From Cristatella mucedo (lineage: Eukaryota > Bryozoa > Phylactolaemata > Cristatellidae): a DNA stretch of 64,000 bases. The notes beneath the pieces were generated by a model. The model was not told where the DNA came from. It saw only the letters and a program-made list of their open reading frames with translations, and made no database searches. Below, in pieces: positions 1 to 11,159 of this stretch (its first letter is position 1; each line of letters opens with the position of its first letter). The translations under genes and the position numbers were made by a program. The stretch covers positions 1,897,001-1,961,000 of the forward strand of contig WPIO01000039.1 of the NCBI GenBank assembly GCA_009760855.2, read 5' to 3'.

Positions 1-839
1 ATGCCTGCTGAACTGCAAGTGTCCATTAGTCCGATGCCTACCCCATGCATGCCGCCGTGCGTGTGCTGACAGCAACAATCCTTCAGTGGACTTCCTATGT
101 GGAGACTTCCACAGTTGTTTGCACTGAGCCTTATTAATTATCTTGCATCCGGAAGCTCGGACCAAACAACATTACACTGTATTACTGTATCTACCTCATT
201 ACTGCCGGTTGCTCATATCGCAAGACAGAAACCCATGCACTTTCAATCCACCTCAAGGCTTGGCACATATAAGAAGCTAATGCAAAATTAGGTAGCAATC
301 GATTAAAGCATTCAGCAAGAGAGTTATGAACCAATCCGTGGCTCATAGCTTGGTTCACTAAGCAGCAATAATAAACACCAGTGACCACAAGTGATGCTGA
401 AATCCCCAAGTGAAGATTTCCTACAGAGATTTTCAAAACTGATGCAAAATATGCCCACCAACGTTCCAAATAGCAAAGGAAAAGTAGTTCTCTAACTAAA
501 ATCGAGTTGAAAAGGCTATTTATGATCTAAATCCTAAGGAAAAAACACTAGAATGCTATTATGCACTAAGATGACACTGTGCTCTATTGCAAACACAGCA
601 ACGAAGCTGGGGGAAAATTCTGGATCGGCGAGTGGAATCACGTGGAAGCATCGGCAGAGGCACTGTGAGACCCTTTTGGAGCCCGGGACAAAATTACAAA
701 TGGCGCCCCTCCTCTTGTCGAAAATTGCTGCAAACTAGTTCCACAACAGATGAAATGCAAAAAACCATGCTAGAAGGCATATCGGGTCGAGAAAGTTTTA
801 TTAACTGCAGTACATGTACAAGGCAGCTATCACAGCTTT
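1..839. other. No recognisable gene
   Basis: I see nothing supportable here. Open frames are short, overlap on both strands and match no family I know. The segment adjoins the hAT remnant and may be the decayed remainder of the same transposon, but I found no terminal inverted repeat. Confidence 0.4.
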
Positions 840-1140
840 GACTTGGGTGAGCTTTTCTGGCCTTAAACGTAGCAAACTGGTCTATTACAATTTGAGTCAA
901 TATTTTCCAGTCTATGCTTAACAAGGCAAAATCAGAGAGTCGATCTTGCCCCATTGATGCTCTCAGATAAAACAGGATTATCTTCAGCTTTCCAAACGAA
1001 CGTTCACAGCTGGCAACTGATACAGCTATGGTGAGAAGAACTTGCAAAGCAACTCTCAAATTAGGAAACACATCTCCATAACTGGCAATGAAAGACATAA
1101 GCTCCAGTGGTGTCTTTAGTCCCGAGTCGCGATATATACA
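840..1140 (-). pseudogene. hAT transposase C-terminal (dimerisation) remnant
   Basis: The minus-strand translation reads like the C-terminal dimerisation region of hAT-family transposases, the type also seen in zinc-finger MYM-type 1-like proteins. It shows a segment like FPNLRVALQVLLTIAVSVAS, then CERSFGKLKI and later RLSDFALLSID, which matches the family order of leucine-rich helix, ERSFSKLK-like motif and RLS.LALLSIE-like motif. The similarity runs upstream past the first methionine but in another frame (LGTKDTTGAY region, about 1100-1140), so the copy is frameshifted. No DDE catalytic part or terminal inverted repeats are visible. This is inferred to be a dead fragment of a class II transposon, not a host gene. 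Confidence 0.8.
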
Positions 1141-1519
1141 CCAACAATAAAAACAGCGCTTGATATTCTGTGCTCAGCACTAGCAACAAAACCGTATTAG
1201 TAAACGAGCAATAATAGCCTGTATTTTCAGGCTGACACACACAGGTTACTTCCAGCCAACTTGCTAGCACGCTTGCAGCAGCTCACGCTCAGCACTTGAC
1301 TCACCGACCGGCAAACCGTTGCTCCTGGAGAGCAACTGCGGTCCAGCACAGGCCTTATATATTAGCCAGGTCATAATTCACACAATAATCACTATTGTAC
1401 ATAATTATGCAAAGTGATGCTCATAAGCCTCAGCTTATTGCTGCTATCTCAAAATTCATTCCAATTCAGCGGTAAAGCTCTTAGTTCTTAATCGAGGCTC
1501 AGCTGTCAAGCTCGTCTAG
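1141..1519. other. No recognisable gene
   Basis: Nothing supportable was seen beyond frame-shifted traces of the adjacent transposase at the left edge. Confidence 0.35.
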
Positions 1520-1520
1520 T

Positions 1521-1613
1521 TCCTTTGCAGAGAATGTAAGGCGCCTAGAAAGAGATTTAGTTCTCTGAGGGCGCTTTATCAAGTGTTCATTATTATTATT
1601 ATTATTATTATTA
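1521..1613 (+). repeat. LINE-C 3' tail fragment with ATT repeat
   Basis: This is the shared 3' end seen many times in the window: a sequence like GCGCCTAGAAAGAGATTTAG, then TTCTCTGAGGGCGCTTTATC, then an ATT trinucleotide run. It is a heavily 5'-truncated copy of the LINE found more completely at 11160-14774. Confidence 0.7.
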
Positions 1614-2769
1614 CTATAGTTCATAATCGCAGGGCATTACACTAGCAACATTGCATGGACCGTATGAGCTGGCGTGTGCGACAAGCAGGCGTAGCCAGTT
1701 AAGGCTAGCTTGTGTGATCTAATAATGCATCGGTGCTCAGCCGTGCCCTTGATGGGGTTAGCAGGCCGGCTTGCCCCTGACGCTAGGTAACTGCAGGCAG
1801 GATGGGGCCAGTGGGCAGAAAGGGCAGTTGAATCGCCACCGGAGTTGCCATGTGCTTGTTGCTCTGTGGGAGCGAGGGAGGCGGTTGAGGTCCCCTCGGT
1901 GTTTCCATGTCGTTGAGTGCGTGCCGTCAGAGCGAGTGGCACACTAGGTCTAAGTCTGTAAAAACGCTGAACTAGTTCAGCCAGCAATAGCAAGTCAATT
2001 GTGTTAGATTTGTTCGAGCAGCCGCCCACAGCAAAATACGGCTCAGACTGATGCCGTTTATTATAAGAACCGGGAATATAGAGGAACCGGGCCTGAGCGG
2101 CCATTACGTTAGCTGATCAGCTAGTGAGCATATCCAGTAGTGGGTCCACTGTTCTCGGCTGGAATAGGGCGTGGCAGGGCAAGTCAGGCAGATCCAACAC
2201 ATTGAAACACGGATTTCCTCGAAATCAAGATTGTATTCTCACATGAAAAAGAGTTGAAAAATGTACACAATCTATTTTGCTTTTGGCAACCCCTTGGCCG
2301 TGGTGCCCGGGACATCTGTCCACCTCACTATACTATGCCTCTGAGTATAGGTGAGTGTAAAACAAGAATCAGAGTTCTTGATTCTGGCTAGGTTTTGAGG
2401 CTGATGTTTTTACTCTGGTTGGGGGAATCCTTTGTTTCACAGCCTGTGTGCAGGCTCTAGAAACAGCAATTCTTTGGATGCTGTACAGATTACTAGATCA
2501 ACAATGAAAATTCAGTTGTTCAGAACTCTTTAGCAAAGGAAGCAGAGAATGTTTTCTGTTTGAGGTCTCTGCATACCTCAATTCTTCAGAGATAAGCTAT
2601 GGAGTTGGCCAAGGCTCGGCCAATGTACACCAAATCTAGCAATAGTGAGTAAAGATTGTTGGAAAGCTAGTCTTAAACTGTAGAGATTCAGTTTGATCTA
2701 CTTTAGTACCCAACTGCCAAGGACCAGCCAAATTTGGATGATAGCAAGGCTCTTTGGCAGTCAAGAGAC
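1614..2769. other. Unassigned intergenic block
   Basis: The block contains a 155-codon minus-strand open frame (1637-2104) that matches nothing I recognise. Its composition (Ala, His, Thr, Ser rich) looks like chance openness in GC-richer DNA. No splice-compatible conserved exon was seen. Confidence 0.35.
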
Positions 2770-3427
2770 CTGGCAAATTCAGCTGGTGCAAAACTCGGCA
2801 GCTAGACTTGTCTGTCGTGAATGTCGCAGTTGCCACATTACTCCACTTCTCGCCGACCTGCACTGGCTACCAGTCAAGCAACGGATTGACTTCAAGGTTT
2901 TGTCACTTCAAGGTTTTGTTGCTCACTTTTAGGTCCATTCATTCTATGGCTCCAGCCTATCTGTCAGATATACTACCCCATCAGGCCAAGCATAGTACCA
3001 CCCGCTTTTCGGAATCCAACAGTCTAGAAATACCTCATACAAACCTTAAATCCTTTGGAGACCGTGCATTTAGTTCATATGCTCCCAAAGCCTGGAACTC
3101 CCTCCCGACCTGCGTCAGAACATCCCCTGACCTGACCACATTTAAAAGGAACCTAAAAACACACCTATTTAGGACAACATTTAGCGGGTCCCTGTGATTC
3201 GTCCTTGATGTGCTTATGCGTGCTGACACTGTGCATGCTGCCACTAACCACATTTGCATGCTGACCCTGTGCATGTCACCCCTAACCATATTATTCAGTT
3301 CGTTTGTTTTTCAAGCATGATTTTACTTACCATTCAATTGCATTTCACTTTACAGCAAATGTAAAGCGCCTAGAGAGAGAGATTAAGTTCTCTGAGGGTG
3401 CTTTATCAAGTGAATTATTATTATTAA
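2770..3427 (+). repeat. LINE-C 3' fragment (RT C-terminal coding plus 3' tail)
   Basis: The plus strand encodes the end of a CR1/L2-type non-LTR polyprotein: a segment like LLADLHWLPVKQRIDFKVL, then GDRAFSSYAPKAWNSLP and TTFKRNLKTHLFRTTF, a pattern typical of the region after reverse transcriptase in these elements. It is followed by the 3' untranslated region and an ATT tail. There is a short internal duplication (two consecutive copies of a sequence like TTCAAGGTTTTGT near 2890-2920) and the frame is interrupted, so it is a dead copy. Confidence 0.85.
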
Positions 3428-3660
3428 CCTATATAATTTTGAATGTACAACCTCTATGCAGGTCAATCCTGTAAACAGAAGTCACTGCTAATTTTTAGCA
3501 AGCCAAAAGGATGAAAGCCCAAACATTTGCATTTATGAGCGCGAATAGCAAAATACACTTTCATAGTTAATAATACTACTACTAATAAAAATATGAAATT
3601 TAGATAGCACCCTGACCAAACTAAAACTCGTTCTAAGCATTTTACATATGTTGCAAAAGA

Positions 3661-3790
3661 AGTATGTCGACCGGTTAGCGATCACCACTGCTTGCAGTGG
3701 CAATACAGAATCGCCCACCATAGGATTTGAACCCGCGACTTCGGGACCAAGGCCACGAAGCAGCCATCTTATATAGAGCACCCATATAAA
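3661..3790 (-). repeat. tRNA-derived SINE (SINE-B), minus orientation
   Basis: The reverse complement carries a box-B-like element (GGGTTCAAATCC) flanked by the same sequence as the SINE copies at 4661, 7870, 47461 and 62513, including the imperfect repeat around CCACTGCAAG/CAGTGG. Only the central part is recognisable. Confidence 0.65.
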
Positions 3791-4660
3791 TAAGAAAACG
3801 AGAAACTCAGAGCAAGCCACTCCTCGCTGCACAGCCGAGATTGAACACAAGTGTGATTTTCCATCAAATTCAGCCAGAGGACGAAAGACTGAGGAGGAAG
3901 CCGCGGAGCATCGTACTTTTGATGCTTGACGGTTTTGCTACATTAGCAATTTGCCACATTAGGGTTTTTCTTCATCATAATAGAACTGCAAGATTGCCGG
4001 CCAATGGAGAGGCTTACTGCCTAGTTCAGTGGTCACACGGGCCCACCTTCCCAAGCAGACTAGGAGTTTCTCATGGGTTTCATGAGTTCTCATGGTTTCT
4101 CATGGGCACACGATAGTTTGCCTAGTTTGCTAGCCCCCAATGTGCCACAGGTATCAATCACCAAATAGTTCTAGAGACTATTAGACAGGAAGTGAAAGAA
4201 GTGCAACTCCGTGCACACACTCGATGCATGCTGGGGAGTGAGACTTCCGTCAACAGCATTTGCTCAAAGTATCACACCTTCAGAATTCGTTCAAACGTCA
4301 CAAGACCCATATTATATCTGGCTGCGATGTTCAGAATATCACTTTATTAGATTAGTTATCATGAATAAGCACCCATTTCCTGTAGCCAGAGGCAGACAAG
4401 ATTTTTAGTTGGGGGCAAGACACAAAAGATCTTCACGTTGGAGAGGCGAAAGGCCCGAAAGTTATGAAACATGACGGGCCACTATCAAAGTGCTTATTCG
4501 ACATGCAGTCGGTGGTTGCTAATCCAGTGGAAGTAGGACACATATTCGTCGTTGGTGACTGATTGATACTGATCAATCGTTGATACTGCCCAGAGCTGCA
4601 ACATCAAACGAAACAAGTAACCTTGCCCCTAAAAGTGGTGCTGCTCACTTCCACAGCACG

Positions 4661-4842
4661 GTAATGGCTCACTAGGTAAGGCGGTTGCTTTTCACGAGCT
4701 CGGTCCCGAGGTCGTGGGTTCGAATCCTGCGGTGGGTGATCCTTTATCACCACTGCAAGTGATGGTGATAGTCGCAAAGAATCTTCTGTTGCTATACAAA
4801 AGGTGGCTGTTAAATCAGCTAATTATTATTATTATTACTATT
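4661..4842 (+). repeat. tRNA-derived SINE (SINE-B)
   Basis: A tRNA-like head has box A near GGCTCACTAGGTAAGGCGG and a good box B, GTGGGTTCGAATCC. A body with the hairpin-like ATCACCACTGCAAGTGATGG follows, then GTTGCTATACAAA, CTGTTAAATCAGCTA and an ATT tail. At least five further copies in the window share this order. A RNA polymerase III promoter is expected from the family, not shown here. Confidence 0.85.
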
Positions 4843-6537
4843 ACGGCTTATGCTAACGGAAGGTAGTCCTTGAACAGAGCACCCAAACTTTTCATTAGCT
4901 AGCCTTTGTCCATCGAAGTCAGGAAACATTGACATCGATGGGCAACCTACATATGCTATGCCAGGGAGTATGTGCTTTGTGTGGCCATCTCTAGTAGTTA
5001 ACCGTCCTTATGCCAGCACGTGACCATAATACACTAGAATGTGAAGAAATGAGTGCAAATGCTTTTCTATGCACGCACATTTAGGGAGGTATACTCAAAA
5101 CAGCCGAAGGAGCACGCTCCACATACGGGACCTTGACCAAACCATCCACATAGCAGACTCAAACTGACTCACACCTCATCTGGCATATCACACCCAGATT
5201 GGACCTAATGATGCATGTGGGCAGCTGCAACATGTGTTAATCTCATTAGCCACGTAGACCCTGCCATGGAAGACAGGCAACGACAGGAAGGTCCTATCTG
5301 CCTGTCAGTGCCTGCACAGCAGCCAGTATGCAAGCCACTATTTGGGAGAGGAGCCATGACAAAGGACTGGCAATATCGTCTGGCAAGCATTCTGGTTCAC
5401 CGAGGAGTTGAGTGAGGACCAATTTCGCTGGCTGCGGATCTAAGAAAACTTACCCCATCGTCGCCTGGGCATTTGAATACATGCTTTGCACGACTTACCA
5501 CTTAGGCTTGGCTAAAAAAGACCCATTTACATTTCTTTTTTTCTCTTCAAAATCTTCATTAAAAGGTATTGTAGATAAAAGAGATAATCGAGGGTCAAAT
5601 ACAGCTCGGGAAACAACTGGAGCACAGATGCTATTTCTATTAGTACTGAGAAAATACACAAATGCTGATCAATCAGAGCCCAGACACTGCACCATGCTAC
5701 TGCTTAGTCATTAGCTGCCACCAGTCGAACCAGCTGGTTGGATATTCTGCCTTAGTGGAGGGTGATCCCAAGTGACCACAGCAGGTCCCTTATTTAAATA
5801 GTCCAAGGCGATCGAGAGAAAAAAGAAGGCTGCATACCTATGACCGTACCGTCTTCCATCTAATTGGAGCATACCAAGCTTGAAGAAAGGTGCACAACTG
5901 CACCCGATGTGATCGGCACAGAGTCTTAGTCTGAGATGGTGATCTGGATGAGTCAAGCAATCGAGATGCCGGCCACCAGGACCGTTGAGCCCTTTGGTCG
6001 GCTAAAAGAGGAAGCCTGCAGATAGGTCAGTTTGGAGCCGGAAGGCCGGCTGAGGTCTGATAAGCTCAACAAGCAATTGCACGGTGCCAGACAAAGAAAG
6101 AAGCTCAAGTGACTGAGTTCACAAGTTCCTTTCTTGCCCCCCCCACCAGGCTGGCTGCTCACGACACTCAATGAAGCTGGCATTGAGAAACTGTGAACGC
6201 CCTGGGACTATTCAACTCTCAGGACAACTTTGCTTGTGCATTGCCACTCCGACATTGATTGATCACCACAAACCGACCGGCAGCAAAAGTCGATGGCATA
6301 TTTAAAAGTGAAGCCGATAAACATTCCTATTTATGGTGCATTAAGAGCTTACACATACGAATACACTTACACATACATATACGAATTTATTCTGGCAGCC
6401 ACGGCTGTGTACAGATGTGGTGGGAGTCGGCGATGGGGAAAAGCTTTTTTGTAAATAATGCAGCTAAACTATCATGATTAAGATGGCAAAATAGAGAAAG
6501 AAGAAAACGTGTAATGGAAATTTAAACACATTACCTA
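4843..6537. other. No recognisable gene
   Basis: Short open frames only (longest about 100 codons, 5412-5714) and none resembles a known protein. No strong repeat family was identified here. Confidence 0.35.
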
Positions 6538-6610
6538 CACTGGCACACACGCACACACACACTCACGCACGGGCACACACACACACACACACACACATAC
6601 ACACACACTC
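6538..6610. repeat. (CA)n microsatellite, interrupted
   Basis: A CA dinucleotide run broken by CGCACGGG-type interruptions. Confidence 0.95.
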
Positions 6611-7869
6611 TCAAACTTTGTGTTTTTAAACTCACGAAAGTATTTATGAGGCTACCAGATACCCCGCCAAGCTACTTTCCGGTCAGCCGCATGACAGCAT
6701 TTAAAAATGCACATGATATATTTTAATATTTTTTATTACGATTACTATGGTTACATATACACAAGCGCATAACTATATCAATGAGGTTGGACCACCCCTA
6801 TTCTTGCATTTCCTGCTATTGCAGTGAAACATTCCGACACTGGAAGCTAGAATGGAACCAAATAAGAAGAAATCGACTACCACACTTGAACATAGTTTGT
6901 AAAACAGTCTGGCTAGTACTCTTTATTTTTTCTAGGGTTTACAAAAGTCCATCATTTCCATCTTAAATGATAATGAATTTACGGTCGGTTCATAGAATAG
7001 GCTCAGGTCATCAGCAGTAAAGTGGGCATGTTGACATGCCAAGTGCAGAAAGCTCTTTAGTTGTTGATCGATAACACAATGTTACACTTTTGTCATTAGG
7101 TAGTACCTGCTATTTTCTAGTTGCTTATGCCTCGGAAGTTTTGAAAATGGCCATTAAAAACTTTGCCTTTGTGACCAGGGTGGTGATTAACTTGAAGCTA
7201 ACAATTTCCAGAAGGAAACTGACACATTTGCATCTGGCTGTTCACCACATTTAGTCAAAAGAACAAATGAATCAAAATAAACATGTATTTTCCCTGAAGT
7301 CATTCGAAAATGACTCAAAAGGATTCAGAAACAAGTGGATGCTCTCGATTTGCAGCCATACTGCATATCGATTTGTCGAAAAAGCCCCAAACACAGTCCC
7401 CATTATGTTTTCGTTATAATGTCTGCGGTAACAACGTTCCAAGTCCAGTATATCCTGGTGAGAGTGCTCGTCTTGGTACTCTGAGTAAGCTCCCATGTTC
7501 TCGAACCCGCCAATGATGAGCATCAAGGATGTGAATTTTGAAGGAATTTTGCATACTATTTGAGCTCTTTAGGACAGCTAAAGCAACTTAATGCTTAAAA
7601 TGTTTGCTTCAATCCGCTTTCTCCATCAAGTTAGGCTTCTTTGCAAATTTTTCACACTCGATGACCTACTTGATTCGTGGTCCGACGAAGATAACAGCTT
7701 TGATATTTACCTCCTAAAGCTGTGGAAAGAGATCTTGGAGGTACTCGAAAGTTCCTGACTCATTACCTCAAGCCTCGACAAATCATTTGAAGACACCTAA
7801 CTTTCTGGGCAGTGTTGGCATCACTGCAGTGTTGGCATCACTACCCCTTCCGAGGGTCGATCAGTGAGC
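6611..7869. other. No recognisable gene
   Basis: Nothing supportable was seen. A short direct duplication of a CAGTGTTGGCATCACT-like unit lies near 7810-7842. Confidence 0.35.
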
Positions 7870-8034
7870 CGCGATGCCACACTAGGTAAGGCGGTTGCTC
7901 TTTACGATCTCGAGTCCAAGGTTGTGGGTTCGAATCCTGTGGATGGTGATTCTTTATTGCCACTGAAAGTGGCGATGATAGTCATAAAGGGTCTTCTGCC
8001 ACTACACAAAAAGAGGCTTTTGACTCAGCTAGAA
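7870..8034 (+). repeat. tRNA-derived SINE (SINE-B)
   Basis: Same order as the copy at 4661: an ACTAGGTAAGGCGGTTGCTC-like box A region, box B GTGGGTTCGAATCC, the TTGCCACTGAAAGTGGCGAT hairpin, CACTACACAAA and GACTCAGCTA. It lacks the long ATT tail. Confidence 0.85.
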
Positions 8035-8856
8035 CTCCCACTTGATGTTAATCTTTCCAGCATGGTCTCCTGTGGCTAGTCCCTTCTCTGATAATGCGTT
8101 TTGGTGTCCCTGCAGTCTCACAGGCAAAGAAAACAAGGAAAATGTGTGAAACAGTCGAGGAGCCTATCAGGAATGACACCACTTTGAAGTCTCTAGTGAC
8201 CTTCTAGCCATGGTTGTTTTACCTTAACACACTCAGCAACAGTTGACACTGGTGCAGTCGTAGTTAGGGTGCACATAGTGAGCAATAGAAGGAGAGATGG
8301 GTACTGGTTGCCGTATCAAGCAGCATGGCTTTAAGGCTCTTGGATGAACTGTCAATGAATAGGCACGATTCCCTTCATATGGCCTCGAATAGACAAGCCA
8401 TATTGTTGCAGAAGTCCGGCCCATCTTGCCGACTAAAGAAGTTGGGGAAAAGTTGGAGACGATTTCTCTGATCTATTACTTTCATACTTTCATCCAACAA
8501 GTTCCACTCCCCAAGCTTAAACGTCAGAAGCTCAGCATTGGATTTGGTCAGACCAAGGTCTATGGTCGATCGTTAAGGACTTTCTATTTGGGGAAGCACA
8601 ATTTTTTGTCCTCAGCTTCATTGGTGAAATTGGTACCTGGATCTGCAATATCTTCCTCGCTGTTTGACTTTCTGCTCTCTCTTCAAGACAGCTGATCCTT
8701 CTCCAACGAGGTGGGACGGGTTCTGATGGCGATGCTCAGACTGATTCGGATGGCGATGGATGAAGGAATGTGAGGATATAAGATGGGAGGGACGCTCTTG
8801 CTAATTCGACATTTGGAAGGGTCCAACGTTCATTTGTAGCCGTTGCTTGAGCATGT

Positions 8857-8858
<2 letters not shown>
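8035..8858. other. No recognisable gene
   Basis: Open frames of 60-90 codons on both strands, with no family resemblance. Confidence 0.35.

Positions 8859-8907
<49 letters not shown>
8859..8907. repeat. (GT)n microsatellite
   Basis: About 24 uninterrupted GT units. The long His/Thr open frame on the other strand is an artefact of this run. Confidence 0.98.
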
Positions 8908-8908
<1 letters not shown>

Positions 8909-11036
8909 ATGCATGCTTATAGTATCGTTCAGCCTTCGTGTATGTCGAAGGTCTGGTAGTGGCTTTTACAGGTTTGAACCTGTGGGGTAATTTGATCACT
9001 TCCAGACTATTATATCACCAGTGGGCCCCAGTCCACCCACCCCACCCCAAGAACGACCAGGACAACATGCCTGCCGGAAAGTTCTCTGGCTAGCCCCTCC
9101 AGTCCTGTGATTTACTGTCCGGGTCTAGGCCAAGGCTTGGCTCCCTCCTTGGTTTAATCTTGGGCACCCTTATGTCGAGGCCAGGTGAACACATTTCAGG
9201 TCGAGAGGGTAGTGATGTAAAAATACACTTTACTTTCGCATGGAACTAGTAGATCTTAACCCTTTGTATGGCCAGCCAATGACCAAGCAGAGTATGCAAC
9301 TAGCCAGCCAGACGGCTAGATAAGCTCTTGTTTGCACAGATTTTCAATGCCTAGACAATGCAGCACAAATGGCAAAGAGAGAATACAATAGGAAAGTTAA
9401 ATCTGTGCCTTTTCATGAGGGAGAGGAAGAGAAAGAGTGGGGGCAGAGCTGGCAAAAAATCAACCGACCTCAACACCAGACTGGAACCCCAATTTAGCAT
9501 GACCAGCAGGACAAGATGCCTGCAACTGACTGCAAGCCTCAAGTAGCTGCATTTATGCAGCCGAGCTTTTTGTTCGACCAGTCAGGACAACACTAGTTTG
9601 CCGACAAATTCGGCAAAATAACCAAAAGAAGCTGGATGCCAACTAATGGCAGATTTCGAATAAAAAATAAATATTCTGCCGATGCCCCCTGCTGGTTTGC
9701 AGTAACTCGGATCTGTAGCTGGGCAAAGTATGTTGCTTTTACCCAGCAAAGCAGGCGAACAGATCGGCTGTGACCCGGCCTGAGCCAGCTCAGAGCTCAA
9801 GCTCAGCTTTAGATTCATGGCACTTCTAGTATACTAACACGAAGGCATTTAGTCCAATACAAACCAGGCTGTGAGCACCAAGATCAGCCAGAAATCCTGG
9901 TGCCGTATAGAGAAATGTTGTTGCCGTACCGGTACCACCCATGGATGGTGGGCCCCCATGTGCAGCCAACTCTCAAATACTGAGGTGCCTACCAGTCACA
10001 GGAACTTTCAGAAACTAGCAAAGATGGCACCAATACTTAAAAACATACAATTCACTCGTATAGCAATCGCTGTCCAGATGTTTCACATATGCTAAAGGGC
10101 TTGAGCCCACTACATCGGTCGTCAAAGGCAAGCAACTTAAACTCCGAGCCAATCCCCCACCAGGTCTACCGGTGGATAGAGTTCCATCTAAGCAGATACA
10201 TGATCTTTTCTGCACAGCAAATGAGTGTGTGCGTGGACAAGCCAAGTTGGTCAGCCAATTAGGTGCGAAAAACCTGCAGAATTAACAATGGCTATTTCAA
10301 GTGGGCCTAGAAATGTTGCAGTTTTTGGATGTCAGAAGCAAGCTCTACATTCTACAAAATTTTACTTGTTCTAGCATCCAAATAGAAAACCAAGGTGGCA
10401 GCAAGCAAGATTTGTTACAACTATTCCTAAACCATGTGAACCCTGTTATCTGGTCAAATTTTGTCATAAGCAGCCCATAAAACACTATACTATTTGAGCT
10501 CTGTACTTATATCATGATCCCCAAGGTGCATGTATTTTTCCGGCTAGCACTGTTTATAAACCGACTATTACACATTCTACTCCCGGTTGTCAGCGACTTG
10601 CAGGCAGAAGATCAGAGTCTCTGCCATTTTCCCTGACAAAGCTTGCTAGCTACACCCAGTTACTTCAACAGCAAAACAACAGATGCCTGATGCTTTAGAG
10701 CAGGGCAGATAAGAGAAGATATGTTTGAGGTGGTAGTGAGCTACGTAGCTACGTAGCACAAACAATCGATCGAACAATCGACAGGGCTCCAAGGCTTTAA
10801 TGCGCCCAAGCTGCCAACTCTAGCACTAGCAGATCGCATGCTAATGGTCCAGACCACGAAATCTCTCTTACCTCCGACCGATCTTCAGGGACTGCTAAAC
10901 CACACAGGCAAGCATCCGAATGGCAAGGATTTGCCTTGAATGCAGCTTCTGGTCATTTTGCAGAAAACCCACTAGAAGCAAGCTGGAGAAGGGGTGCTTG
11001 GTTAGTATTCCCAGCATTCTCTCGAGCAGCCCTGTG

Positions 11037-11038
<2 letters not shown>
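8908..11038. other. No recognisable gene
   Basis: No conserved coding segment was seen on either strand. A perfect 18-base palindrome lies at 10740-10757 (reported separately). Confidence 0.35.

Positions 11039-11105
<67 letters not shown>
11039..11105. repeat. (CT)n microsatellite
   Basis: About 33 CT units. It generates the poly-Ser/Leu and poly-Glu/Arg open frames on the two strands. Confidence 0.98.
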
Positions 11106-11108
<3 letters not shown>

Positions 11109-11159
11109 CACCGAACTCGCCCTCAAGCACCGCAGTGAATCACTTTAACTTAGTATAGC

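Noticed and set aside
1637-2104. 155-codon minus-strand frame, considered as a gene or LTR fragment
   Set aside because: No family resemblance, no paired repeat in the window, no flanking splice or element signals.
4385-4470. Sequence resembling internal parts of hAT-type MITEs (AGGCAGACAAGATTTTTAGT)
   Set aside because: Similarity is short and from memory only; no inverted repeats or target duplication found.
4661-4842. Intact tRNA gene candidate from good A and B boxes
   Set aside because: No clover-leaf acceptor stem; the sequence recurs with a long shared body and ATT tail, so it is a SINE.
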